Origin: Dastarcus helophoroides
Taxonomy: Eukaryota > Arthropoda > Insecta > Coleoptera > Bothrideridae
DNA length: 64,000 nt
Reading direction: 5' to 3'
NCBI GenBank assembly: GCA_028583605.1
Contig: CM053337.1
Coordinates: forward strand, 15,209,639-15,273,638
This document shows, piece after piece, positions 1-11,250 of the stretch. Under the pieces are notes generated by a model. That model was given only the letters and a program-made list of their open reading frames with translations. It searched no databases and had not been told where the DNA came from. Both the position numbers and the translations under genes were made by a program. The first letter of the stretch is position 1. Every line of letters starts with the position of its first letter.

Positions 1-62
1 CTTGGTTTGAGGGGACAAGATTGGTATTTCAATTTTTGAGATAACCAAGGACCAGTCCGTTG
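1..62 (+). repeat. Truncated copy of dispersed repeat family E
   Basis: The first ~60 bases match the right half of the repeat at 55.4-55.5 kb (shared string ACCAAGGACCAGTCC and a shared GACAAGATT-type core), and the core also recurs in the insert at 61.6 kb. The copy is cut by the window edge. Nothing in it suggests coding. Confidence 0.6.
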
Positions 63-545
63 CACCAAAATTTTGATTTTTCGATTTTAAGTGATTCTGC
101 AAATTTTGACTTTTTCCTAGAACTTCGATTTTTTCCTCGAAATTCGAATTTTTCCCCGAACTTCATCTATTTCTAGAAATTTTGTTATTTTTTCTTGAAA
201 TTAGTATTTTGCTCAAAATTCGCATTTTAAGAAAAAGAGTATTTTGAGCAATTCTTTTTTGGAATTTCGGTTTCATTTTCAAAATTTGGAACTTTTCTTT
301 AAAAAAGCGTTTCTTTTTTACAAAATTTTGGAATTTTTCTTAATATTCGTCTTTTTTTAATAAGTTCGTCTTTTCTGAATTTGACTTTTCAGTGATTTCG
401 ACTCATTTTTTTAACTCAGGTTTTTTTAAATAAATTTTCTTCTTAACATTCTTTTTTTTATTTCTTTTCTTCTCCTAGAAATAGAAAAGTTTGGAGTTGG
501 CTTGAAATTTTGACGTTTTGACGAAATTTTGACTCTAATTCCGGG
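63..545. repeat. AT-rich decayed AAATTTCG-type repeat
   Basis: The stretch is dominated by T-runs and motifs such as AAATTTCG and CGATTTT, the vocabulary shared by the AT-rich satellites elsewhere in the window. No regular period is visible and no gene is supported. Confidence 0.4.
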
Positions 546-548
546 ATT

Positions 549-3500
549 TTGGAAAGTTTAATTGTGAAATGTTATCTTCCTTTCTTCTTTTCTTTACTTC
601 CTTTCGTTTTCCCTCCTTCCATTTTCATTCCATTTCTTCCTTTCGTTTTTCGTCTTTCTTCTTTCTTTCTCCCTTTTTTTCATTTCTCTTCCCTCCGCCG
701 CTTTCCTTTTCCTTTCTCTGTCTTCCTATTTCTCCTTCCTTTCCATCATTTTTTGTTCTTCCTTTCTCTGTTTTACTTTTCATTAGTTTTTTTTTTCTCC
801 CTTCCTGTTCATTGCTTCTTTATTGTTTTTCCTCTTGTCTCATTTTTCTTTCTTTCTCTTGCTTCTTTCCCTTTCCTTCATTTTCCATTCTTCATCTTCC
901 TTCTTCCCCCTCCTTTATATTTCTTCCTCTTTCTTCTTCCTTATTTTTGTTTGCTTCTGTCTTCATTTTTTCTTCCTTTCTCTGTTTTCTTTTTATTCTT
1001 TTTTCTTCCTTACCTTTCTTTCTTCATTCTTCCTCCTCTCTTTCTTTCTTCCTGTTCCTTGCTTCTTCATTGTTGTTCCTCTTGTTTCATTTTTCTTTCT
1101 TTCTCTTGCTTCTTTCCTCTTCCTTCTTCCCCCTCCTTTACATTTCTTCCTCTTTCTTCTTTGCTTATTTTTGCTTCCTCTTTCTTCATTTTTTCCTTTC
1201 TCTGTTTTCTTTTTACTCTTTTTTCTTCCTTCTTTTCTTTCATCATTCTTCCTCCTCTCTTTCTCCCTTCCTGTTCCTTGTTTCTTCATTGTTGTTCCTC
1301 TTGTCTCATTTTTTTTTTATCTTGCTTCTTTCCTCTTCCTTTATTTTCTATTCTTCCTTTTCCTTCTTCCCCTCCTTTATATTTCTTTCTCTTTCTTCTT
1401 CTTTACTTTTGCTTCCCTTTTCTTTATTTTTTCTTCCTTTCTCTGTTTTCTTTTTATTCTTTTTCTTTCTTTACCTTCCTTCTTCATTCTTCCTCCTCTC
1501 TCCCTCATTTTTCTTTCTTATCCTTCCTTCCTGTTCCTTCATTTTCCTTCCTTCCTGCTTTATTTTCTTCTTCCTTTTATCCATCTTTCTCTTTTTCCCT
1601 CTTTATTTCTTCTTCCTTCACTTTCCTTTCTCTTCATTTCTCTTTCTTCTTCCTTCTTCTTTCTTCTTTCTTCCTCGTTTCTCTTTCTTCTTTCTCCTTA
1701 ATTTTGCCTTCCTCTTTTTCATTTTCCTTTCTTGATCTTTTCATCTTCTTTCTCTCTTTGGCTTTATTTTAGTTTTCTTTTTTCCTTCTCTTCTTTTTTT
1801 TTAGTTCTTCATTTTCGTTCCTTTTCTTCTTCTTTCCTGTTCCTTCACTTTCTTTCTCTTTTTTTCCTTCATTTTCCTTTCTTAACCTTTTCCTCTTCCT
1901 TCTTCATTATCTTTTCTTTTCTTCTATTCGTTTAGTTTTCTTTCTTCCTCTTTCTTTTTTCTTCTTTCTTTTTCCCTTTTCTTTCTTTCGTTCTGCTTTC
2001 GTTTTCTTCTCTTTTGTTCATTTTTTCTTCCTTATCCTCCCTTTTTCATTCTTCCTCCTCTCTCCCTCATTTTTATTTATTTCTTTTCCTTCTTATCCTT
2101 TCTTCTCTTCCTTTATTTTTGGCTTCCTCCTTTATTTTCTTCTTCTTTTTTCCTCCTTTCTTTTTTTCTTCCTTATTTTTGCCTACCTCCCCCTTCATTT
2201 TTCTGTCCTAATCTTCCCCAGTCCTCTTCCTTTCTGGTTTTGCATTCCTTCTTCGTTCTTCTTTTTTTTTCTCCTTTCTTCCTCTTCCTTCTCTTCTTCT
2301 CAACCTTCTTTTTTCTTTCTTTCTATTTTTTCTACCTTGCTTTTTCTTCCTTGTCCTTTCCTCTTCCTCTCTCTTTTTTTTATTTTGCTTTTTTCTTCTT
2401 CTTTCGTTTTTATTCCCCCTCTTCCCTATTCTCCCTTTTCTTCCTGTTCTTTGTCTTTGCTTCCTTCCGCTTTCTTCGTCGTTCTTTTATTTCGTGCCTT
2501 TTTCTTTTTTCCACTTCCTTTTTCTTCCTTTCCCTTTTTTCTCTATCTTTCTTTCTCTTTCCTTCTTTTTCCTTCATTTTCTTATTATTCCTTTCCCTTT
2601 ATTTTCTTCTCCTTTCTTCCTCTTCCTTCTCTCCTTCTCAACCTTGTTTTTATCTTTTTTTTTCTATCTTGGTCTTCCTTCTTTTTTTTTCGTCTTCCTC
2701 TCTCTTTTCTTATTTTGCTTTTTTCTTCTTCCTTCGTTTTCATTCCCCCTCTTCCCTGTTCTCTCTTTTTTCTTCCTGTTCTTTGTCTTTGCTTCCTTCC
2801 ACTTCCTTCGTCGTTCTTTTATTTCGTTACTTTTTCTTTCTTCCACTTCTTTCTTCTTCCTTTCCCTTTTTCTTTCTCTTGTCTCCTTTATTCTTCATTT
2901 TCTTCTTATTCCTTTCCCTTCATTTTTCTTTCACAATTTTTTCCTCTTCCTTCTTTCTACCTTTTTCCCTTCTTTTCCTTTCTTCCTCTTTTTTTCCTCT
3001 TTCTTCCTTTCTCTTCATCCTTCATCTTCTTTACCTTTGCTTAGTCTTCTTTCTTCCTGTTGTTTACTCTTGTTTTCTTTTTCTTTCTTCTTCTTCGTTC
3101 CTGCGTTTCCTGTTTGTTCCTTTTTGCTTTATTTTCTTCCTCTTTCTTTCCTTCCTCTTTGTCTTTTTTACTTTTCCTTCACTGTCTTTCTCTTCCTTTC
3201 TCTTCTTTCTTCTTCTTTTTTTCTTCCTCGTTTTTCTTTCTTCTTCCTTATTTTGGCTTTCATTTTCCTTTTTCTGCCTTTCCTCCCTCTTCCTTTCTCT
3301 TTATTCATGTTGTTTGTTTTTGCGTTTTCTTTTTTTCTCTGCGTTTCTTCTTTTCATCCTTTTTGTTCCTTCCTTCTTTCCTTTGTGCCTCCTTCTTCAT
3401 TTTTATTTCTTTGTTTTTTGATTTCCCATGTAGCATTGATGAACTACATTTATTATTATTCTTTTCTCGTCTTTCCTCTTCCTTTTTCCTACCTCTTTCT

Positions 3501-3690
3501 TCATTTTCCTTACGTCCTCTTCTAACCCTTTCTTTTACTCTTCTTTCCTTGCCCTTCCTCTATCCTCTTCCTTTCTTTCTCTTTCTTTTTCTTTCTTCAT
3601 TTTCCTTTATTTCTTTCTTCCCCTTCTTTCGAACTCTTTCCTTCCTTTTGTTCATTTTCTTTTTTGTCTTCAACTTTTGCCTCGAAAGTG
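549..3690 (+). repeat. Polypyrimidine tract I with longer-period tandem units
   Basis: About 3.1 kb of almost pure C/T on the plus strand. It is more than a microsatellite. A unit marked by CTTCATTGTTGTTCCTCTTG recurs near 803, 1047 and 1271 (spacing roughly 225-245 bp). A second unit marked by GTTCTTTGTCTTTGCTTCC recurs near 2447 and 2778 (spacing about 330 bp). Long open frames rich in Phe, Ser and Leu run through all plus-strand frames because C/T-only DNA cannot form stop codons; they should not be read as proteins. The tract could form triplex DNA. Confidence 0.85.
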
Positions 3691-4032
3691 GTTTCTGTTG
3701 GAAATTTCAGCTTTCTAAAAATCCGATAATGTTTTTTAATTAAAGCGAAGTTTTAATAAAAAAGTAAAAATTTTGACAAAAATATTTTTACCAAATTTCA
3801 AGAAAAGGTGTAAATACACCTGCTTTGTCAAAATTTGAAGGTTATGTCAAAATATAACAAGTTCTCAGAATAATATTGTTAGAAAGTGTGACATTTTTTT
3901 ACTTTAATCCGGAAATTTCGATATTTTTCGTAAGTGATTCTCAAGTTAACACTTCGATGACACGTCATCCGAAAACGACTCGCGGTCTAGAATCCCCGTA
4001 GTGTATCTAATCAATTTGTGATCAGTTTCTTG

Positions 4033-4064
4033 TTCGGGAGCGCGAATTAACTGTCGCTCCCGAA
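4033..4064. repeat. Perfect 10-bp GC-rich hairpin
   Basis: TTCGGGAGCG at 4033-4042 is the exact reverse complement of CGCTCCCGAA at 4055-4064, with a 12-base loop between. It stands out in an AT-rich setting. It could be a transposon end or a transcript structure; no T-run follows and the role is unknown. Confidence 0.6.
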
Positions 4065-4636
4065 GCGCGTAGGTTGCGAAAATCCAGTTTCTCTAGGTGG
4101 TAGCCCCGCAGAGCGAATTAATTAATGCACCTGAAACTGAACGGATTGATTGTGCGGATCTTTTACTGCTGACTGGGTCAGTTTGAAAGTGACAACTACG
4201 GCGCGTTCGAAATGAGTTAAACTGTGTTTCATTGTAGGTGTTATGGGCTGTCACGGGCAGGACCGCGCTGTTTCTGACTGGGGGGCCATCGTAGGTGGCA
4301 AAAGGCGATTGTTTGACCGACTCAGTTGTGCCTTCTCATTGTGCATCCTGAATTATCGAGTCAAGTGCAGTTAGACATGTCATTGGCAAATACTAATTCG
4401 GTGATTGTCCTAAATTATAACCTCAGGTGGGTTTTGTTTGCCCTAAGTCAAGTTGGATGTGTGCTTAGAAGCGTTTTGGTGCAAATAATTTTGGTCACAT
4501 TTGAAACGAGATATTTAAATTTTTGGTCTACTTTATAAATTGTATCTGGAAAGGTTCTGAAACAAGCTTTAGATTTAGGTACATTTTTCAGATGAAATAC
4601 GTAATTTTGAGGACAATGTTTAAACGAGCAAAACTC

Positions 4637-4660
4637 AGGTCGCGGGTTCAAACCCCAGTG
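4637..4660 (+). other. tRNA-like B-box remnant
   Basis: GGTTCAAACCCC resembles an RNA polymerase III B box / tRNA T-loop. Only three of the five T-stem pairs form, and no acceptor stem, D arm or A box is visible upstream. It is at best a fragment of a tRNA-derived SINE, not a tRNA gene. Confidence 0.2.
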
Positions 4661-4694
4661 CCGATCACACATTTTTTAATTCTATTATACGTTT

Positions 4695-4770
4695 TACTGA
4701 TATTACCACAGTGTTAACATTATAACATGTCGGTAACGCAATTTGGCGTGACGGTGACGCGAAACCTAAA
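4695..4770 (-). repeat. Dispersed repeat family D, copy 1
   Basis: On the minus strand this reads GCGTCACCGTCACGCC followed by GCGTTACCGACATG and a GTTAACA-type string. Related copies lie near 19825-19885, 38322-38370 and 53160-53250. The element class is unknown. Confidence 0.5.
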
Positions 4771-5399
4771 GAAAATTAGACTTTATATAAGTTTTAACCC
4801 TAAAATAGAAAAACTCGATTTCAGTATAGAAATTTCGATGTAAAAATAGAAATTTCAAATTTAATGTCATATTTCTTCGACTTTTCAACTTCAGGTGGTT
4901 TAAAATTTATTTTGATTCGATTTTTTGAGAAATTCCTGAACTCGAAACAACGAAAAAGTCGCACTTGTACTGAAACAAATAAATAAAATATTTAATGAAG
5001 GAATAATAAAATAACAAACTGAGAATTATAACACGTACATATTGTGCCACTTTCATTATCATTAATTTTCACAAAGTTGGCTGACCACCTTTGAAGTATA
5101 ATATCATCTCTTGATGTAACCGTCCGTTACTGTAACCTACGCTTTTGCCAACAAAATGAATCTCTGGCGGCTATCTACGTCCACGTGAAATGCCCTTTCA
5201 GCTAAATTCTCCACTTAATTAATTAGAATCAAAGCATAAAGTGTAAGGAGCAACGTCAGAGCAATTTAAAACGATTAAATCGAGAAACGTCCACACGTTA
5301 ATAGACAATAACTAACATCGAGCAAAAAATCGCAAACTGAAATTCCAGTAAAGCGCATTTGGTGGATGCGCCAGGTCACAATTTTAATTCCGCCCAGCG

Positions 5400-5798
5400 T
5401 TAGCCCGAGTTAACAAATTCGCGCCCCCAGCTCGTGAAAAATCCAGCAATTACGTTATTCCTTGGGGAATATTGCTCAATAATTCGCTGAACACGGTTTG
5501 CTGGAGAAGCAACTTGTGTTAGTCGATATTTTCCTATCGGAATGCTTGCATCTGCTCCTTTATACATGTCCTGGCACAGGACACCGGCCCCAGCCGATTT
5601 CCCCCTTATATTCGAGCAATTTACGGCCCTAAATCCCGTGCTGAAGCGGACGTTTGCGGTATTATGAGTTTGTGTGTTGCGGAATAATTCACTGTTTACT
5701 TCCTCTATTGATGTATTCAAAACGAATGCATTCTGATAAATAAGTTGTGTGGGATTTTTCGATCGCCTCCGATTATTTTTATTTTGTCGACTGGGCAT
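5400..5798 (-). CDS. Hypothetical 132-residue ORF, unrecognised
   Basis: A 132-codon frame opens with an ATG at 5798 and stops at 5400. The predicted protein has a basic Arg/Lys/Asn-rich start (PSRQNKNNRRRSK), a mixed centre with a few cysteines and no membrane segment or familiar motif. Base composition is less extreme than in the flanks and the protein is not low-complexity, so it differs from the repeat-derived ORFs. There is no visible splice context, no conserved motif and no neighbour suggesting a role. It could be a lineage-specific gene, an exon fragment or a chance ORF. Confidence 0.25.
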   Translation of the reverse strand: MPSRQNKNNRRRSKNPTQLIYQNAFVLNTSIEEVNSELFRNTQTHNTANVRFSTGFRAVNCSNIRGKSAGAGVLCQDMYKGADASIPIGKYRLTQVASPANRVQRIIEQYSPRNNVIAGFFTSWGREFVNSG

Positions 5799-5804
5799 TA
5801 CTTA

Positions 5805-6718
5805 TCGAATATTGTGAGAAATTTCACACGTGCCTTTATTGGATACTAATTTTGTTTCTCTAGTTTTTAAAGTTCTTCACCAGTCAATTACTTTATAAAT
5901 TTTCTTTAAATTTCTGTCAGATGTTACCAACACTGTTACCTACACGCTTGCAAAATCCAAATACCCGTGCTGATGCCAAAGTTGAGTCAAACTTAAGATT
6001 TTTAACACATAAATTATAGCCAAAGAATGTTTTCGAAAAGATTTTAATTTATTGTGGCCAAACCTTCCTACAGATTTCAATAAAAAGGTAATGCGTTATG
6101 CAGGATAATATTGTAAATAAAATAGTAAAATATGAGGATTCCTAGCGATGCCGTTTTTGCGCAACCGCAATCTCTATCTCGATGCTTCATTACGCCCGTT
6201 GGGGAAACTTCTTGAAGTAATAGTACTTTCGCCTTTGGGGAAAGATTGTGGAGCCCTAAACTATAGCTTGTATATTGTATAGTTTATATGTAAATTCAGT
6301 ACTGTCAAAGCATATTTTTGTCATATACTCATTCAAGCTTTTCTCAAAATTTTGACTTTCATCATAACGTTTAACTGGAAATCTTCTACAAAAACATCGA
6401 AATCTACTCAATAAATCTGTAAACACTAACTTGACAGACAACGCATAGTCTAATCTGGTGAATCTAGAAGCATGAAAGTTCACGAAAATGTTCCCTTTAA
6501 TACGGAAGGTGAGCACTAAAGGGAGGATTTTTTAAAAGTCAGTCTCTAAGGTGGTAAAAATGGACCCCAAAAATCACTTAAAATGTATGCAATGAATAAT
6601 ACACGCGATGGTATTTAAAGTTGCCTATACGCATTGAAAGCTGACGTCGTTGATGAATGTGTCTGCAAACGAATTTGTCCAAATTTTTTGCAAGTCTTTT
6701 CACGAGTTTTTTTTTTAA
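5805..6718. other. AT-rich stretch, nothing recognised
   Basis: Only short, composition-driven ORFs occur here (for example 86 codons on the minus strand at 6256-6516), without motifs. No repeat period and no RNA gene is apparent. Confidence 0.4.
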
Positions 6719-6990
6719 TATAAACTTCTAAACATTTAAGTTTTAATCTCGAAATTTCGGCTTTAATTTGATACTTCCGATGTTTATCGATTTAAACATT
6801 TAAGTTTTAAACTCGAAATTTCGGCTTTAATTTGGCACTTCCGGTGTTTTTTGAATTAAAAAAATCGGAAGTGCCAAATTAAAGCCGAAATTTCGAGATT
6901 AAAACTTAAATGTTTAAATCGAGAAACATCGGAAGTGCCAAATTAAAGCCGAAATTTCGAGTTTAAAACTTAAATGTGTAGAAGTTTATA
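6719..6990. repeat. Foldback: near-perfect 136-bp inverted repeat without a spacer
   Basis: The sequence from 6719 to about 6854 is the near-exact reverse complement of 6855-6990; the ends read TATAAACTTCT and AGAAGTTTATA. Each arm contains two tandem ~65-bp units built around CTCGAAATTTCGGCTTTAAT, so the block is four units arranged 2 + 2 head to head. Few mismatches separate the arms, pointing to recent formation or gene conversion. It looks like a foldback or MITE-type element, but a target duplication is not obvious. Confidence 0.85.
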
Positions 6991-7630
6991 TTGTTATGTT
7001 GAGGAATATTTACTTTAGAAATTTTGAAGTTTCTTCCCGAAATCTCATCATTTTCAAATTTTGTCTTTGAACTCCAAATTTCGGGAAACACTTTCGTGTG
7101 AATAAATTTTTTTGAATTGAACGCCAAAATTTTAATTTCCGCTCTTTTTTTCAAAATTCTTCGATTTTAAATTCGAAATTTCTTTTAAGTTTTGATTTTT
7201 AAAAATGTTTTGGTTTAAATTTGAAAAATACCCCTTTTTTAAAAGGCCAGTTCTAAAATGGAAATTCATTTAAGTTTCGAATTCGTTTTATAAAATTCGT
7301 TTAAAATCATAAAAATTCGCAATTTAGAAAGTTGGATTCTCGAAAAAAAATCTAAAATTTTCCGGAAACTGGCAAATTTTTCAAACGATCGAAGTTACAA
7401 GAATTCGAAAGTTTGGAGAAAAAGATCAACACGTTCATAACAATTTTAAAAAAATGTCAGAGCTTTCACAAGAAAATTCGAAATTTTGAAAATGCAGAAA
7501 TTTTAGTCATATTTCAAAAATAAATCGAATTTTGATGATATGGTTCAAAGGTAAAAATCCTAAAAAATTTCAAAAGACGCTATTTCGAAAAAATCACTTT
7601 TTCAAAAAAGTGAAAATTTACAAAAAAAAA
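6991..7630. repeat. AT-rich AAATTTCG-type decayed repeat
   Basis: T- and A-runs alternate with CGAAATTT and AAATTCG motifs without a fixed period. No gene is supported. Confidence 0.4.
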
Positions 7631-10055
7631 TCTAATTCGATTCAGATTCTGATTCGATTCAGATTCTGATTCGATTCAGATTCTTATTCGATTCAGATTC
7701 TGATTCGATTCCGATTCGATTTCGCCTCGGATTCAATTCCTATGCGATTCCGAATCGATTCCTATTCGATTTCGATTCAACTTCCATTCGGATTCAATGC
7801 GGATTCGATTATGATTCGAATTGGATTCGATTCCGCTTCGATTATGATTCTATTTCAATTCGAATTCGATTCCTATTTAATTTCGATTCGATTTTCGATT
7901 CGATTTTGATACAATTTTGATTCGATTAAATTTCGATTCGATTTCAATTCAATTCCGATTTGAATCTGATTCGATTCGGATGCCATTTCGATTCGAATTC
8001 GATTTCGGTTCCATTTTGATTCAATTTCGATTCGATTTTGATTCGATTCCCATTCGATGTTGATTCGAATCGATTTCGAATAAGATTCCATTCAATTACG
8101 ATTCGATTTCGATTCGATTTCGATTTGATTTCGATTCGATTTCGATTCGATTTCGATTCGATTTCGATTCGATTTCGATTCGATTTCGATTCGATTTCGA
8201 TTCGATTTCGATTCGATTTCGATTCGATTTCGATTCGATTTCGATTCGATTTCGATTCGATTTCGATTCGATTTCGATTCGATTTCGATTCGATTTCGAT
8301 TCGATTTCGATTCGATTTCGATTCGATTTCGATTCGATTTCGATTCGATTTCGATTCGATTTCGATTCGATTTCGATTCGATCTCGATTCGATTTCGATT
8401 CGATTTCGATTCGATTTCGATTCGATCTCGATTCGATTTCGATTCGATTTCGATTCAATTTCGTTTCGATTTCGATTCGATTTCGATTCGATTCGATTTC
8501 GATTTAATTTTAATTCGATTCAATTTCGATGTGATTTCGATTCGATTTCTATTCAATTTAGCTTCAATTTAGAATCGATTCTGTTTCTATTCCGATTCGT
8601 CCGATCCCTATTTAATTTCGATTCGATTTTGGACTTCATTAAGATTCAATTTCGATTCGATTTTGATTCGACTTCCTATTCGAGTTCGATTCGATTTTAG
8701 ATTCTATTTTCGATTATATTTCAATTCAATTTAGATTCTATTCAATTTCGATTCGATCTTGATTCGATTCCTCTTCGATTTTGATTCGAATCTATTTCGA
8801 TTCAGATACGATTTAATTTCGATTCGATTTCGACTCGATTTCGATTCGATTCCTATTCAATTTCTAATTCAGTTTTCGATTAGATTTCGATTCGATTTAA
8901 TTTCGATTCGATTTCTATTCAATTTAGATCCAATTTAGAATCGATTTTGTTTCTATTCCGTTTCAATTTCGATTCGATTTTGGATTTCATTAAGATTCAA
9001 TATCGATTTGATTTTGATTCGATTCCTATTCGAGTTCGATTCGATTTTAGATTCGATTTTCGATTATATTACGATTCGATTTTGATTCGATTTCCATTCG
9101 ATTTTGATTCGAATCTATTTCGATTTAGATTCGATTCAATTTTGATTCGATTTCGACTCGATTTCGATTCGATTCCTATTGAATTTCAATTCAATTTTCT
9201 ATTAGATTTTGATTTAATTTTAGTTCGATTCAATTTCGATGTGATTTCCATTTGATTTAATTTCGATTCGATTTCTATTCAATTTAGAATCGATTCTAGT
9301 TTCTATTCCGATTCGTTCGATCCCTATTCAATTTCGATGTGATTTCGGTTCGATTTAATTTCGATTCGATTTCTATTGGATTTAGATTCAATTTAGAATC
9401 CATTTTGTTTCTATTCCAATTCGTCCAATCCCTATTCAATTTCGATTCAATTTCGATTCGATTTTGACTCGATTCTCATTCGAGTGCGATTCGATTTTAA
9501 ATTCAATTTTCGATTATATTTCGATTCAATTTCGATTCGATTCGATTTTGATTCGATTCCTATTCGATTTTGATTCCAATCTATTTCGATTCAGATTCGA
9601 TTCAATTTCGATTCGATTTCGACTCGATTTCGATTCGATTTCTATTCAATTTCATTTCAATTTTCGATTAAATTTTGATTTAATTTTAGTTCGATTCAAT
9701 TTCGATGTGATTTCGATTCGATTTAATTTCGATTCGATTTCTATTCAATTTGGATCCAATTTAGAATCGATTCTGTTCCTATGCCGATTTGTCCGATCCC
9801 TATTCAATTTAGATTCGATTTTGGATTTCATTACGATTCAATTGCAATTCTACTTTGATTCGATTCCTATTCGAGTTCGATTCGATTTTTTTCGATTCGA
9901 TTCTATTCGAATCGATTCTATTCGATTCGATTCAAGTTCGATTTGATTTCGATTCGCTTTCGATTCGACAATTTCGATTCGATTGAGTTTCAATTCGATT
10001 CAGATTCGGTTCGGATTCCATTCGGATTCGATTCCGATTTTGAATTTGATTCGAG
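7631..10055. repeat. 11-bp satellite (GATTCGATTTC)n
   Basis: The core at about 8095-8460 is an almost perfect tandem of the 11-mer GATTCGATTTC; the flanks out to about 7631 and 10055 are diverged derivatives (GATTCAATTTC, GATTCGATTCC). Because 11 is not divisible by 3 and the unit lacks stops, several frames stay open on both strands. This gives apparent proteins with an 11-residue repeat (FDFDSISIRFR on the plus strand, NRNRIEIESKS on the minus strand). I read these as non-coding satellite. Longer-period duplications appear in the decayed part (for example about 8560-8700 resembles 8930-9050 and 9760-9890). Confidence 0.9.
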
Positions 10056-10780
10056 CTTTGGAAATTTAAATTTTGTAAGTGATTTTATAAATCTGTTTTT
10101 TTTTCTCACAACTACGCGTTTAACATCGAATACAGACTTTAAGAAAAATTTCGAACATTTTTACAAAAAAAAAAAACATTTTAGGAATAGTTTGTTTCAA
10201 AAATTCAAAATGAGACCGACGATTCAAAAATGAAAAAAAAATATCAGGACTTAGTTCAAAATTTATGAAATTTCAAGTCGAAATTCTGAATTAACAGGTC
10301 GAAATTCTAAGTTAACAATCGAAATTTCGCGTTTAACGACATTTCGCATTTAACGTCAAAATTTCGCAAAATGGCAATTTCGAGAAATTAGTCGCGAACA
10401 TATTTTGCCTAAAGGTTCTAGTTTACAGTTGAAATGTGGAGGTTAAGTGGACAAAAATTTTAAATAAAAAAAAAATTCTTCGAATTTTCTGATTCTGAAG
10501 CAAAAAAAAATCGAATTAAAATCGAAATCAAGTCGATAGTCGAGTCCAAATATCTTCGAAATTACGAATTAAGCTAAACCTATTCTGCAAATTTAAATCA
10601 CAATTTTCAAAATAATCAAAATTTTAAGGAAAACTTTAAAATGTCTACTTCAAAATTTCAAGATAAAAAAAAAATTGTCTTAAGAATTATTGCCTTATTT
10701 TTTAATTAATTTTATTATTTTATTTTCGAAAATTTGTAATTAGAATTTTGGTTTTAAAAATTGGATTTTAAAATGAAATT
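10056..10780. other. AT-rich spacer between the two 11-bp satellite blocks
   Basis: A-runs and AAATTTCG-like strings without regular period. No gene or RNA is recognised. Confidence 0.4.
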
Positions 10781-11250
10781 TCCGATTCGATTCGAATTAG
10801 ATTAGGATTCAATTCGAAATCGATTCCATTTGGATTCGATTCGATTTTCATTCAAGTTTGATTCGAATTTGATTCGATTTTGATTCGAACTTAGTTTGAT
10901 TGTGATTCGAGTTTGATTTGATTTTGATTCAAGCTTAGTTTGATTTTGATTCGAGTTTGATTCAAGTTTGATTCGAGTTTGATTCGAATGTGATTCGAGT
11001 TTGATTCGAATGTGATTTGATTTTGATTCGAATTTAGTTTTATTTTGATTCGAGTTTGATTCGAATTTGATTTGATTTTGATTCAAGCTTAGTTTGATTT
11101 TAATTCGAGTTTGATTCAAGTTTGATTCGAGTTTGATTCAAGTTTGATTAGAGTTTGATTCAAGTTTGATTTGAGTTTGATTCATTTTTTATTTATTTTT
11201 TGATTCAATTTTGATTTGATTCGAATGTATTTCACTCCATTCCACTCGAT
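10781..11250. repeat. 11-bp satellite variant (GATTCGAGTTT)n
   Basis: Tandem 11-mers alternate among GATTCGAGTTT, GATTCAAGTTT and GATTTGATTTT, clearly related to the block at 7.6-10.1 kb but a separate subfamily. A minus-strand open frame of 105 codons (NQTRIKLESNS-type repeats) is a consequence of the period. Confidence 0.85.

Larger units (their letters stand above)
3691..5399. other. Low-copy AT-rich stretch with small repeat remnants
   Basis: This segment is mostly unique-looking. It holds a GC-rich hairpin (4033-4064), a tRNA-like B-box string (about 4637-4660) and a family D remnant (about 4695-4770), annotated separately. Short ORFs at 4326-4717 overlap on both strands and have no protein-like signature. 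I see no supported gene. Confidence 0.5.

Noticed and set aside
549..1772. Long open frames rich in Phe, Leu and Ser (up to 407 codons) in the first pyrimidine tract
   Set aside because: C/T-only DNA cannot encode stop codons, all three plus frames are open together, and there is no non-repetitive protein segment.
4637..4660. tRNA gene
   Set aside because: Only a B-box/T-loop-like string is present; stems and the A box are missing.
8038..8700. Repeat protein of 220 residues with 11-residue periodicity
   Set aside because: The periodicity equals three DNA units of 11 bp, and the antisense strand is open too, so it is a satellite effect.
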